NCBI RefSeq assembly: GCF_020520425.1
Contig: NC_079487.1
Span: 104,504,141-104,568,140, forward strand
Direction: 5' to 3'
Origin: Spinacia oleracea
Taxonomy: Eukaryota; Streptophyta; Magnoliopsida; Caryophyllales; Amaranthaceae
DNA: 64,000 nucleotides
Below the pieces are notes generated by a model. That model was not told the DNA's origin. It did not search any database and saw nothing but the letters and a program-made list of their open reading frames with translations. The position numbers were made by a program, and so were the translations under genes. Positions 35,988-48,640 of the stretch are shown piece by piece (positions within the stretch are counted from its first letter, which is position 1; each line of letters starts with the position of its first letter).

Positions 35988-38900
35988 TCTTATTATTTTC
36001 ATAATCTAAATTGCATGAACATGGTTAAATACTACAAATTTGCAAGAATTAAAAGGGGTGATTAATTTTCGTAATTGTTAATTAATTGCAAATTGCGTTT
36101 ATTTAATTATATGTACGCAGTTTTTCGGCAGTTTCTTCGTTACTCATCCAAATCGAGTGATTTTTGTGTCAATTCCGCATGTAAAAGGCATTCTAAAATT
36201 TTGACAAAAATAGTTATTTTTCGGCCGAACCCAGAATTCTCAAATTCGAAGCCTAACTATGACTTTTCGGAGGTTTTAGTTTTTCGAATGCAAAATTTCG
36301 AAAATTTAAGATGTTAAATTAAATATTTGCGATTCTTGTTGATAAATCTTGAATTTTTGATTGACCTACTGTATATGTTTAACAAGTTTGAATGCCTAGC
36401 GTTGCTAATTATGCAATCTAATTTGTAATTATGATTAATTTGTTGAAAATTAGAATAATTTAGAATTAATTTGATTTTCATAATTAATTATAATTTAATT
36501 AGATACCTATGATTAAAAACCACCATAAAAATTGTAAATTTATGTTAAATTTTAAATTTTTATGACCTAGTCTTGAATCCATGTTAATCGGAAATCAATT
36601 AAATAATAAATTTTCGATTTTTCGCCCTAAAATTATGAAATTAATATTATTTATTAATTTGTCATTAATTTTGAATATAAATTTTAAATTTTATGCGATT
36701 CGCTCATATAACTTGCACGCACAAAGCAATGGACGCTACGTGTTACCCTTAAGGGGTGTTGTATAGTGCGGGCATGTGACGACGAGCAAGGGAGCTCGTC
36801 GCCCATGCGGTACGAATGCAATGAGCAAGGCCATGGTGCACGAGCACAAGGCAACAGCCCTGCCTTGTGTCGTGGGCTGTGTGCAATGGGCGAATGGGCG
36901 AGGGCGAGAGCAAGGCCGAGCAGTCGCGTGTGGGCAGCAAGCGAGCTGCGCCACAGCGCGCACTGCCTCGCGTAAGCGTGCGGAGCCTCGCGCGCAGCGA
37001 GCGCAAGCTCGCGTGCCACGAGTGCTACGCCCAGCGTCGATGCCTCGCGCGCAGCGAGCGATGGCTCGCATGGATCGAGCGCTGGCGAGCGCGCGCAGCG
37101 AGCGATGGCTCGCATGGATCGAGCGCTGGCGAGCGAGCGCAGCGAGCGATGGCTCGCGTGCATCGAGCGCTGGCGCGCGCAGCGAGCACCAGCTCGCGTG
37201 ATGCCTTGCGAAGGTGAGCAGCAGCGATGCGACGCAGCGCATGGGCTGCGCGCACATGGCCAGCGATGGCTGTGTGCGTATGGCCCATGGGCGTGCGTTG
37301 CGTGGGATTGTTGCGATGCGATTAGATCGTTTTGAAATTATAATTTGAAATTTTCAGTTTACGTAATTTTAATTAATTTTAAAATTAATAATTTAAATTA
37401 TTTTCTTGGATTTTAATTTTAAATATTGTAATTATAATAAATTTTATTTATTCTAATTATTTTACTAAAATTAAAATCATGAATTAATTTAAATACGACT
37501 GAAATTAAATTAAACCTTTTGGATTCAATTATAAATTTATATGAGCTTTAAATTTTAATTAAATTTGTATGTTTCCGGTTAGACTAGAAATACATTTTTA
37601 TGTTTAAAATTAGTAAAGCATATGAATTTATTGGTTTAAGTGGGAGCCCCTTTTAGTCATAAACTCTTGATTAGGTCTACAAATCCTTAAGGTTAAAACA
37701 ACTTGATTAGAATTAATAAGGACTGAATAATTGGTAGATTATTGGTGCCCTTGATTAATTGCTGCAAATGTTTACGTGATGCATATTATGTTTGACTAAC
37801 CAGCTATGTGGACCATTCATGATAATGAATGGGTGAATGGTATATATTGTATATGTACTATTTTGCAGGTTATGAAGTGACTAGTATGGCCCAAATAGGA
37901 TAGAAAATATGGTCTGCGTACCATTAATTTGAATGTAATTGGTCTAAAGTACCAAAGTTGTTTTTCAATTCAAATATGGTCTGCGTACCATCAAATAGTT
38001 GTAATTAGTTTTTAATTATAGCTTATCCTATTTGAAGAAAATGGTGCCTCCCACGGAGATTTTCAAGATGAAGTCGGGCCATACTAGATCACATTTATGT
38101 TATGCATGTTTTAAGTTATTTATTACTTTTAAATATGTCTTAAAATGCATGAGATCAAAAGCTTGATTATGTTGCATGATTAAGGATTTTAGTTCACTTA
38201 AAATCTAACCAACATAGTAAGAGCCTTAAGTTCCAAACTTAAAAATTGAGTTAAAAGGTGCCATGCCAAAATATACACTTGCTTGGATATCCTTTACATC
38301 AATCTAGTAATAGTTTTCGCTCAGCGAGGTGTTACTTATTGGTCCTAAAGGGGCAAGGTACACAAATAATTGTGAGTACATGTTAGTTTTGGTGAAACTC
38401 AACGATATAAGTAAGGAGTCCTTTTATGTCGTGGCAAAATCGATAGGTTTACCTAATAAGTTCTTAGACGTACCTATCAACCAAGAATAGTTTCTAGACT
38501 ATTAGCAAAAGGCTTTTGCTTACCTAAGATGTTTTAGGACTAAGTCGACAAACTGTGCTTAGTTCTTCAATGATTTTAGGATCTTGGAATCATTTTATTC
38601 ACACCTGCCGGAACACATAATTCGAATAAAATGCTAATGACTTGTTTAAATTGCATGATTGCTTTCATTTTCAAGTTATTACTCATGATAAATGTTTAGA
38701 CTTTGCATGCTTCAATGTATGTTTTAATTATTGTTTATAATTAAATATCTTGCACTGCAGTAAATCCTTTTAGAAAGGTAACAGTAAATTTCCTCGATTG
38801 GTAGTGAATCCAAGAACGATTCACGGAAATGAGAGAAAGTGAGCAATTTAAAATGTACGTTTCTTATATCGACTTTTATGGTTGTCTTCGAATATCAAAG

Positions 38901-39690
38901 TCGAATGGCAAACCGATTGGTGCTTGTGAATTCAAAATACAATGTAGTTTTGAGATCATAAAGCATTGAGTTTAAACGCTCAGCTTTACCAATGGTTAAC
39001 AACCTAATATCTTTGTCCATTTAATTCTCGAATGAGTCTAGTCCCTAGACATTCGAATAGATCGATACTTAGAGAACTTTAGAAGCTTCTGGTAAGATCA
39101 TCTAGTTGAAACAAAATATTCAACATAAATTAAAATGGTAAAGAACCTTGTTGGTGACATTGGACATGTCTAACAAAGTATAAAAGTCAACACTAAAGAA
39201 TTCAATTCTTAAGACTATAAGAAAGGGTACAAGAAATAGGAAAACGAGAAACAAATGAAAGGAATTTACGATTCCATTTCTACCTATAAGTTTATGTTTA
39301 AAGAGAGGTGACCTAGAAATCAAACTTCCTTGGTATCATATACCGCTTGAGGTTCTTACTTCGGTAATAACTCAAACAATGAAAGCTAGGATACACTAAT
39401 GACCTACAAGTGGGAAATGAAGCATGGCAATGCTACATTAGTTGTAGGGTCATCTAGTTTGTTTTAAGTCCGTTCAAAGGCTGGAACTTAATGGCTATTT
39501 TGTTCCATAATCAACATACCTAAATGTCTGTTTTCAAACACAGAAAGACTCACATTCAAGAAAAACAAAAACAATGTTTGTTTTTTTATTTGAATGAAAT
39601 GGTCAATTACAGGTTGAGTCAATATGCTTGATTAAAACAAACAACTCTTTAACAATAAAAATTTTACTAGGTTCAAATCAACCCCTTGAT
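35988..39690 (+). other. Copia leader and decayed gag region
   Basis: There is no open frame of note. The sequence is AT-rich apart from the GC-rich repeat at 36715-37330. Repeated words such as atggtctgcgtaccat (near 37910 and 37975) occur in the leader. A gag gene is expected in this interval, but I cannot recognise one, which suggests loss or heavy decay. Confidence 0.5.
36715..37330. repeat. GC-rich hairpin minisatellite in the copia leader
   Basis: This 600-bp island of high GC sits abruptly in AT-rich sequence. Its second half repeats a 44-bp unit built on agcgagcgatggctcgc, with starts at 37053, 37097 and 37141 and diverged copies at about 36996 and 37181. Each unit contains gcgagc...gctcgc, so each can fold into a hairpin. 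Long open frames on both strands are by-products of GC-rich repeats. Confidence 0.85.
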
Positions 39691-39694
39691 TTGA

Positions 39695-42680
39695 GTTCCA
39701 CTAATCTTTGGCATTGTTGCTTAGACCATATCAACAAGTTAACATTCAAAATCTCTATTTTGATGGACTTTTGAAAGTTGATTGATTTCTAGATCATTCA
39801 AGACAAGCTAGTCTTACTTGTTGAAAGTAACAAAAGATATGAACTATTGTTAGAACGCCTAGACAATAGAGTTCAAAGCTAAAGAAAGATTTTATGACTT
39901 TATTATTTCACATTTGAGTGAATATAGGTTTATTTACTCAAAAGTGATATAAGTTGAATCTGTTTGGCTAGTTCAAAGATTCAGAAGTATAAAATCCACT
40001 TGGCAAGAAATCATAAAGATCTAGGTTAGATCATGTTGATGATTACTTGAGACCAAATATGATCATCAATGATTGTGTGTTGTAATTTCACAATCTAGGT
40101 CCATAAGATATGGCATATCTTAGTTGAAATAATCGAAGTCAATTAGTACTTGATTCGATCAATGATGAATCATAAAGACTTTTCCTATAATTTCTAAAAC
40201 AAAATGCTCAACTACCACCAAACTAAACCAAATTCGTCAAAGCTATTGAAAAGTAATTTCAGGATATCTTTTCAATTATATCTAAAGAGTTGCTAAACTC
40301 AGTGGGAGCTTAGTGTTTGTTATTCAACAAACTAAGGCCCAAGTCTAGATATATGTTTCATTGTGATTTATTCAAATGAGACACAAGGGTATTGTTTCTA
40401 CCACGAATTTTTGAGAACATAATGTTTGTTTGCTCGAAATAATGTCCTTTTGGAGATTCGTTTCCAAAATGACAAGTGGGAGAAAATAGACCTCAAAAGT
40501 CTTCGAGGCGAACAACAAACATAAACGGACATTCCGGAGGCTTTTCGAAGTGCTTCAGAAAAACCGAACTTATTCTTTAAGGACTTTAGAAGTGGCTTTA
40601 AAGAATAGACATCTCTTAGAAGACTTTACAAGTGCTTCAAAGAGAATAGAATATTCAAAGGACTCTCAAAGTGCCTGTTGATATTCTATTGTTTGATGTT
40701 CTATACCCAAGTAGGCATAGAGTTCAAGTCACTGGAACTATGAGATTCTTCTATTAGATAGTAAAGAAACATAGAGTTCTGGTCAATGAAACTATGAAAT
40801 TCTTCTATTAGATAGTGAAGAAACCTACAACTTGCAGTCAAACTATTATCATGTAGATTAATGAGTTTGTGACTTGTAAGAAAGCTATGACGAAACCCAG
40901 ATTCCCTAAAATGGTTAGAGGCCATATATAGACTCAAATGTTTTAAATGGTTAGAGACCATAAAACATACTCAATGTTTTGATGACAAAATTGAAATTTT
41001 GTTGATTTGCAAGAATAGTTTCACACCTATTGGTTGCAAAGTTTGTTTTAAGGATAAAAACCATCAAACATGGAATTGTGTTCACACACAAAGCTAGATC
41101 AGTTGCTAAAGGTTACAAGCAAATTGATGGCATGGATTGTGTTGAAACCTCATGCATAATCGTAATGCTCAAGTCTATAATTCAAGCAATGATTGCATAT
41201 TGGTAAATATGGCAATTGGATGACAAAGCGTATTCCTCAATCAAATGTTGGAGTAAACTATGTACATAACATGTCATAGGATTTGTGGATCCAAGTAATG
41301 CTTAAAAGGAAAGCTAGCTTATGAAATCTAAGTACAGATTTAAGCAAGCAATTGGGAATTAGAAATGTATTTTAGTGAAGCTAAAAAGTATTTTAGTTTC
41401 ATAAAATGTACATGATTCTTATAGATATATAAGAAGTTTAGTGGGAGTACATAAAACTTAATTGGTCCTATGTGTATCACACACATATCTCTCTATTGTG
41501 AAATAACATTCAAATGCTAATGACTTAGGTTTGAAATTATTCATCAATGATGGACCAAGGCGAAACTTAGTACATACTGGGTATTAAGATCTATTTACAA
41601 AGATCTTATGATATTGTTTAGTAATGGCATTTACTAAATCAAACACGAAATACTCCATTGGAGATATTCGACCCATGTGAATAAATCTAAGTAAAAGAAT
41701 GTTTGAACTATGTATAAGCATTTACTAAGTTAAAACATCAAAGGATGTAAGTGAGATTCTTAACCTATATTATATGTCAAAGAATTTAGCTGGATTCAGT
41801 ATCTACTGAAATTGAATGAGCTAAAGTTACATGAATACAATTCAATTGAGAATTATTCTGCAAAAGAATTTATCATGTATGATATAATATGAGGATCGCC
41901 AAAAACGTATCGTATGACTTTATGCATGACGAACATATACCAGTCTCTATTGATCTAAGTGAAGATCAACTAGATTGAGATCAAGAATACTTATGGTACT
42001 TGAAAAGGTACATAGGAATAGTTGTTGATTCAAGGAAATAAAGATATGCTAAATATTGATGCTACACGCATAAACACTGGCAAAGGATCAAGAAAGACCC
42101 TTTGGAGTTAACCATTGACAAGGACGAGCTAAAGAGCATCGTGTTTCGAAATGGCAACATGGATTGGAGACCATGAGTTGTTGCGTGGGAAATTAAAATA
42201 TTAATTTCTATGTTCTAAGATACAGCTGGAAAGTATTCCACATATCTGTGAACTGCTTGGATAAGTAATTCCAAACAAAGCATCACTAGCAACCTATAAA
42301 GTTGAAGTAAAAGTACTTATTGCCTAAGAAGCAATAAAATAGAGTTGTTTATATGAGTTCTTCATTGAACTTGGGAAGATCACATGTCTGTTGACTTAAT
42401 GGTTCTTCATTGCAAAATGCGTAGAACCACTAATGTAGCAAGAAAGACTAGATCACAAAATAAACATACTCAAAAGTTCTTATCATCATATCTCGAAGAA
42501 CATTCGATGAAAAGGATATTAAGATTGGCAAAGCATGATAACTAAACCTATGCAACAAGTGAGAAACAACACTCACGTTGTAGCACTGGAAATCAAGCAT
42601 AGCTTTGAATTCCATGAACTGTTTTAAAGATGGGTTTGAGGCCCATGGTTGTAAAACAATGGGGTTGAACATTTATCATA
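39695..42680 (+). pseudogene. Copia pol remnants
   Basis: Translations in broken frames recover family landmarks in order. LWHCCLDHINK near 39710 is the GAG-pre-integrase motif. An integrase-like DFI...LSEYRFIYSK reading lies near 39890-39960. KARSVAKGYKQIDGMD near 41087-41140 matches the reverse-transcriptase start (KARLVAKGYxQxxGxD). An RNase H-like RKTRSQNKHTQKFL reading lies near 42450, and MGLRPMVVKQWG near 42630 resembles the polyprotein end. Stops and deletions are frequent, so no functional enzyme is encoded. Confidence 0.75.
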
Positions 42681-43475
42681 TATGAAATGTATTTTCATAT
42701 TCCATTTAATCTTGGTTTAGTATTAAATAATGAGTCCCTTCAATTTGACGATATATTCAAGATAGACTGTCAGGACCAGTCCTGTGACTAAGAAATGTCT
42801 ATCAAGTGAACTTGAATGTCAAAGGTTGAAAATGGTCCCTAGTCGGAGTTTTCTATAAAATTGGACGCATAGAAAACGTTAGACGATTAGAATGCAAGAT
42901 GACTAGTAGTTCTGTTTCTTGAACTATGTGGACATGGCAATGTCATAATCATTTGCATAGATACTTACTTTGGGAAGACTAGTATCGGACAAGACCTATG
43001 AAACTTTACTGTAAGAGATGAAAATCTGTCATAAGTAAATTTCATTAAAATTATTAGACACTAAATCCTCAATACCTGAGTGATTTGAGATTACTTGTTT
43101 GAGAAATGGTTGCTTTGACGTTGACCAACCGTCGCACCGTAAAAGGAGGCTATAAAGGCAACGCTCAGGTAATCACCTATCAAACAAAGTCTAATCTCAA
43201 GATCGCAAGATTGGGATTGTCCTCCCATAATTCGGGATGAGATGCTTAAAAGTTGTACAAGGCCACTCGGAGAGCTAGAAACTGTGAAATGCATGGCCGT
43301 GCTCGGATGAATCATAGGCTATGATTATCTGTTTATTTGATCAGTTGAACTCTGAAACCGAGAAACACCTCTGGACATAATAAGGATGACAACTCTTACC
43401 TTATGTTCAAGAGCAAGCATCGAGCGACAAAGGAATTAGGAAATGCACACTTGTCCCTAAGGACAAGTGGGAGAC

Positions 43476-44816
43476 TGAAGGAAATAATGCCCTTGGTCCA
43501 AGTATGCATTCAATGTTAAGTCTAATAAATGCGGTTCAGTATTAATTAACAAGTTAATAATTCAGTGAGATCAAGTGAGCTGAATGCCTAGCTAGAGGCC
43601 GCTTCAGTTCAAGTGGAATTAATGATATTAATCCACAGCTTACTCTTGACTGAACCCGTAGGGTCACACAAATAGTACGTAAACGGATCAAGTATTTAAT
43701 GGCATTAAATACTCCATCTATGGATATTCGGAATCGACGGATCTTGGTTTCAGTGGGAGCTGAGATCGTCACAGGCAAGAAATGAATACTCCGGAAACGA
43801 TGATATTGCCGGAAACGGAAATATGGATCGTATCGGAAATATAAATATTATCCAAGTCGTAGATGTTGCCGGAAACGGAAACATGGTACGTATCGGAAAA
43901 TATTGTCAGAATCGGAAATATTATCGGAATCGGAAAATAGTTCCGGAAACGGAAATATTAAATATTTGTTCGAAACGGAAATTAATTCCGAAATCGGAAA
44001 TATTAAATATTGTTCGTATCGGAAATGAATTCCGGAATCGAGAATTTAATCGGAAGCGTATCGTACGAATTAGCATCGGACGAGGCCTGCCAGACGAAGG
44101 CCCAGCACGAAGCCGGGCCATCGCCCAGCAAGCCAAGCGCAACAACCACACGCCAAGCATACGACCAGGCCCAGCGCAAAAGCCAGGCCCAGCCGAAGCT
44201 TGGGCGCGCGCGCGGACAAGGCTGCGACAGTGGGCATTGCGCTGTGCGCTCGGCGTGGGCCGCAAGGCCGGCGTGCGGGCGTGCGGTGCTTGTGCGCCAC
44301 TCGTGTGTGTTACTCGGAATCCTAAGGCTACCGGGATTCGTAATATGATTAAATCTAATCCTAATAGATAAAGTTTGTTTAATTAGAGTCCTAGTAGGAT
44401 TATAATTAAATAGATTTGTATTCTAATAGGATTATAATTCCTTTCCATAAACTCTATAAATAAGTGCCTAGGGTCACATATTTACATCGAGCATTCAAGT
44501 ATTCAAAGTGAGTTTTTGAGAGCAAAATTCAATTACACAATTGCCTATAAAGTGCCGAAAATAATAGTACCTTAAGGGCGATTCTAGTTGGTCAATCTTA
44601 AGGCGGATCCGGACGTGCTGTGGACTATCTACGGAGGGACGACACTTGGAGTCCTAAAGACTTGTTCTTGTTCGGTTCGGGCGCAGCTAGGGAAGGCACG
44701 CAACAAAGAGTATGCATCTAAACTATGCTAAATGATTATGTGTAAATAATATGTTTTCCTGGCTTTATGGTTTTTCCGCATGATTTATGAATTGTCATAT
44801 GTATCATAACCTAACA
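43476..44816 (+). repeat. Right LTR (1,341 bp, uninterrupted)
   Basis: This is the intact LTR, with termini tg...ca. It preserves the empty site for the element nested in the left LTR and has fewer short-repeat units in its ggaaatatt array. The polypurine tract lies directly before it. Confidence 0.95.
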
Positions 44817-45355
44817 GGTACTCGTATGAAACTTTACACAGTTTACAATACAAGATGATACCCATTACTAATACGAATCACGTCTACATCACTGCACTTT
44901 GTGACTCTTTATGCATGTGATGCAGAAGTACAGAACAGCTGTTGTTAAAGAAGAAGTATCTGTTGGTTAACTTGTAGTAAGTTTATATTCTTAATATTAC
45001 TACAATCAGAAGTTTAAATTAGTAAGAACTAAATAGATGAACCAAAATTCAAACCACGTACAAAACTGACTTACTCCACCCGATTAAATTGACTTGATGT
45101 GACAAAAAGTGCTCCCGAGTGCATAAAATAACTAAGATTACCTCAAAAGAAGTAAAGATTATTGTTAAAAACGCGATAAACAAGAGAGCCGAGGAGAGAT
45201 CGAATTAGAGCATACCAATGTAACACAGCGTAGTAGGCGGGTGGTTGTTGTGATGATTGCTTGTGGAAAACGAACTGGAAATTAAATTATGAGCAGAGCA
45301 TTTGACGCATAAAGCAGGAAACTCACAATTTCCACAACTTTTAATTTCCTTATTT

Positions 45356-45643
45356 TTATACGTACGTTCGTGCAACTTGTTCGGTTGTTAATGTGTTATC
45401 ATGGTGTATTCTATGGGACTGGAAAAAATAGCCAAGTTGCGTACCTCTAAAAGCAAAAGTACACCCTTTCTCGGAAGATTCATCAAAGTGACACTCTAAT
45501 CGCTCCAACTTGGGCGAATTCAGTGTGACATCCACAAAATTACTTCTCTTTATGACTCGGACTCCTATACTTAATCTAAGTCGTGATATTTTGGGGGAAA
45601 TATTCGTAGTTATTACTCCGTATAAATTTTTAAAATGTAACAA
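45356..45643 (-). pseudogene. Possible F-box/LRR gene fragment
   Basis: A 95-residue minus-strand frame includes FVDVTLNSPKLERLECHFDE, which resembles the leucine-rich repeats of plant F-box/FBD proteins (V-x-L-x-x-PKLExLxL). It starts next to the end of the duplicated block and has no F-box. The similarity is short and could be chance. Confidence 0.25.
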
Positions 45644-45649
45644 CTTTTT

Positions 45650-46949
45650 CGAGATATGGAAAAGTAGTATCCTAATCTATTTGAAGGAAGGGATGGAACT
45701 ATGGAATAGAATAATTAATAAAGATGTTGACTTGTCTAAATATATAAGAGGAAAACAAGGTTACTAAAACAATTAAACAAATAAGACAAACTAACGTAAC
45801 ATGGCAAGATGCACAAATGCACAATACGTCAATACTGGATTTGGATTTTATTGATGACCGCGGTTTGTCCAACTAACATCACATTTTAATATTAATCTCA
45901 CTTATCCTAATCTATTTATCTATAATATAATATTATTACAGCAGCGGCTGTGTAATGGCTAATGCAATGTGTACTGACAAAATTAAAATGATAATCTATT
46001 AAATTATCGTATTTGTCAACATGACTTTGGATTCTGACGTAATGGGTGTGAACTGTGAAACCAGCAAAACGACTAGATATTATAAAACAAAATTGAGTGT
46101 TATATTGTCAAAAACAACTTTTTAAGCTAAACTGTCATATATTCATATTCACGGTCACAAGTAACACTTAAATATTGTACCGAGTAGGAGAGACATAAAC
46201 AGTGTAGCTCATCATCTCGCTCAATTAGTGTAGTTTGGATTAGAGCTGAGTGTATTAAAACTCTGAGACAGTCACCTTTTAATTAAGGTTTCATCCAATT
46301 TCCTCGGGAAAGCTCTTTCGATCTTTTCAATAATACATTTACTACAAAATATTGTTAGAGAGAAAAGACATTTTGTTTGATTTTGGTTCAAATGTTCGAG
46401 TTTGGTGATATTTGGGTATAAAGATAATTGTAATATAAAAAGTCGATCATGGTTATGTTTCAGAATAGGTCGAGTCAATAATGTCAGTGACGGTTCCTCA
46501 TTTTGGCCTGGGTGGGCTCGATTCTTCGGGTGAAAATTTCTGCAGTGTTTTATAGTTTCGTCCCTTCCCCCCTAAAATTTGAATATAAAAATGTATAAAT
46601 TTCATACTATTACATAATTATTCTATCGACCCTCTTCATAAAATAGTTCAAAATCCGCCACCACTACATAAAGTTATACAAGTTTGGACATGTTTAGGTT
46701 GACTAGATACAATTAATTAAGTTAGGAATGGAGTGAGGGTAAGGTTATAGATTCCATCTCATTGTCAATAAAGTTGTTAATTGTACTATGCCTTGCATGG
46801 CTGTATGAACTACATAAAGACATAGTGTTATCCAACTGTCTCATGAGTCATGAGTCATGAGTGCCCTTCGTGGCAAGATACTTGGGACCTGGAATTATCC
46901 TCTTAATATAACACTTGAAATAATTAACAATAACAATCAAACACATCCT
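45650..46949. other. Intergenic, nothing recognised
   Basis: AT-rich sequence without supported genes or transposon ends. A triple gagtcat repeat occurs near 46841-46860. Confidence 0.5.
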
Positions 46950-46964
46950 AACTACTTGTACATT

Positions 46965-46986
46965 CCCTCAAAAAAAAAAAAAAAAA
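46965..46986 (+). mobile_element. Ultra-short poly(A) retroposition footprint
   Basis: Five bases (ccctc) and 17 A residues are flanked by a perfect 15-bp direct repeat, aactacttgtacatt, at 46950-46964 and 46987-47001. This is the signature of target-primed reverse transcription that copied almost only the tail of an RNA. Confidence 0.75.
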
Positions 46987-47125
46987 AACTACTTGTACAT
47001 TATTCATACATCAACTCTCGTAGAACAATACGAGTAGTTTCTCGATCACAAGCTAGCAACAAATTAAATCGTCAATTATCTAACCTTTAAACGTATACAA
47101 GTAGTCGGGATCAGTGACACCTAAT

Positions 47126-47559
47126 CTATGTTATTCGGACTCGGATACGGGTGTCGGACACCGGTATGGATCCGAGTGTCGGACCAGGTAAAGATAAAAT
47201 TTCAAGACACGGGGACCCTGTCCTAATTTTAGACACGAGTATGGAGACATGGAAAAAAGTTACTAGAAAAAATAATAAATTAAAGAAAAAGAAAATAAGA
47301 ATTAATTTCTTTTGAAAAAAGGAATTGAATAAGTTTTCTGAAAGCAGCCCCATGCTTTAAACAAAAAACAAAGTGAATTTTTCATAACTAACAGATTTAG
47401 GGTTAATTAAAACTAGATTGGAAATTTTCTTAAAGCAGGGGCTGACTAGCCATGTCTGACTGACCGGCCAAGGATCCGGTACGGATTCCATACCCGGATC
47501 AGTGTCGTGTCGGGTTGACACGAGTATGAGCCCAAAAGAGGAGTGTCGAAGTAACACAG
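47126..47559. mobile_element. hAT-type MITE, 434 bp
   Basis: Ends ctatgttattcgg and, in reverse complement, ctgtgttacttcg are an imperfect TIR. The 8-bp duplication cacctaat flanks it at 47118-47125 and 47560-47567. Inner sequence repeats ggtgtcgg/acacgagt words near both ends. It appears related to 51303-51992. Confidence 0.82.
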
Positions 47560-47567
47560 CACCTAAT

Positions 47568-48609
47568 ACTCTAGTCCCTCACGTACTGAGTAATGACAAA
47601 AGTGGTAAGTTCGACCTAGTTTAACAAATTAAGTAGCGAATTGCATATCGTATTGAATCTAGTAAGTACTCGTGTATTAGGTACCTCTGCTTGGGAATGG
47701 AAAAAATACTTCTTTCTGTCATTTGATCAAAAGAATGTTGGAAGTAAAGCTTGAAAAAGGTCCGCCCGATAAGGACCGAGCGGTTGCCGCCCGACCGGGC
47801 GCGCATGCAAAGTGAAACTAGATGGTTACTTTGCTCGATCGGGTGAATATACTTAGTTATTTTACTATTACTCTCGCGCCCGACCGGGCCCGATCGAGCG
47901 GAGACCAAAAATTGTACTTTGTACGTTTGACTTTGCTTTCCTGTGATTCCTTTGTAGCAAGCTCTTTTATGACCGATGATTGAAGTGACATAATTATTCT
48001 GATTATATTGAGTTAGTTGTGTGGTGATCCTCTTGATTAAGGGTGTTACTAAACTCTCATAATCATACTTAAGTCTATTGATGATGGTCACTGGATTCTT
48101 TGAGTCATTTGGCTTCTTTGGGTTATTTTGATTCCTTCACTAAACCATGCATGTAAACACTTGTTCTCTGGTCTTGATGGTTATTCTCCATGTTTATGGA
48201 GATAATTAATCTCTCATTATTATGAGTTATTGTATTACTCTTGAAACTTAATTGTCATTAAACTTAATTGTCATTATTATGAGTGTTTAATTTTCCCACT
48301 CATCCTTTATATAATCTCTCACTTCTTTGAGTGGAGATAGAGAACATTAAATGTATTCTCCCTTGTGTTTTATGAGAAACTTTTTACTCATATATCTTCA
48401 AGCTTTTTTGACTCTTTATTCTTTTTAGGCATTATGTAGCTCCATATTATCACCCAAAAATATCTTTGTATCTTGAGGTTATGTAGACCTTAGAGAACGA
48501 ATCGGCGAATACAATTGTGCACTCCGATTGCACTGAATCTTGTTTTCAAGGTAGTAGTTTGGTTACCACGGCACAATGATTTCCTAAACTCGGTCTTATT
48601 CTTGTTCTA
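47568..48609. other. Unassigned, possible solo LTR remnant
   Basis: Contains inverted and direct copies of gcccgaccgggc-like words (47785-47900) and a segment ending in gttaccacggcacaa near 48555, a phrase similar to one near 58840. LTR-like organisation is possible, but I could not define ends. The 156-residue minus-strand frame here has no recognisable domain. Confidence 0.3.
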
Positions 48610-48619
48610 GTATTTTGCC

Positions 48620-48640
48620 TTTTTTTTTTTTTGGCAGCTG
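48620..48640 (-). mobile_element. Second ultra-short poly(A) retroposition footprint
   Basis: On the minus strand, cagctgcc followed by 13 A residues is flanked by the 10-bp direct repeat ggcaaaatac (48610-48619 and 48641-48650). The bases before the tail resemble the gctgtcaaaaaa at the 3' end of the LINE at 13685-13696, so that family is a possible source. Confidence 0.6.

Larger units (their letters stand above)
33120..44816 (+). mobile_element. Ty1/copia LTR retrotransposon, complete but coding-dead
   Basis: Two LTRs begin tgaaggaaat and end cctaaca. The 5-bp duplication ggtac flanks the element at 33115-33119 and 44817-44821. A primer-binding site follows the left LTR, and a polypurine tract (aagtgggaga) precedes the right LTR at about 43465-43474. 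Decayed coding remnants occur in the order pre-integrase, integrase, reverse transcriptase, RNase H, which is the copia order. The LTRs are very similar outside one insertion and one repeat-copy change, so the insertion is fairly young although the interior has no open frames. The element runs antisense to the receptor-kinase gene that contains it. Confidence 0.95.
32882..45215 (-). other. 5'-UTR intron of receptor kinase copy 2, 12.3 kb, filled by a retrotransposon
   Basis: The donor ttg|gtatgc (45215) and acceptor tttacag|gat (32882) correspond base for base to those of copy 1, where the intron is 516 bp. Everything extra is the copia element and its target duplication. Whether the long intron is still spliced cannot be told from sequence. 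Confidence 0.6.

Noticed and set aside
36990-37200. Regularly spaced repeats with a CRISPR-like look
   Set aside because: The spacers are near-identical, so this is a minisatellite, and the context is a plant retrotransposon.
36684-37335. Several overlapping open frames of 60-173 residues on both strands
   Set aside because: They follow from a GC-rich 44-bp repeat with few stop codons. The proteins are arginine/alanine repeats with no domain, and frames exist equally on both strands.
47621-48091. 156-residue minus-strand frame
   Set aside because: No domain, and it spans repetitive gcccgaccgggc words. Codon pattern gives no support.
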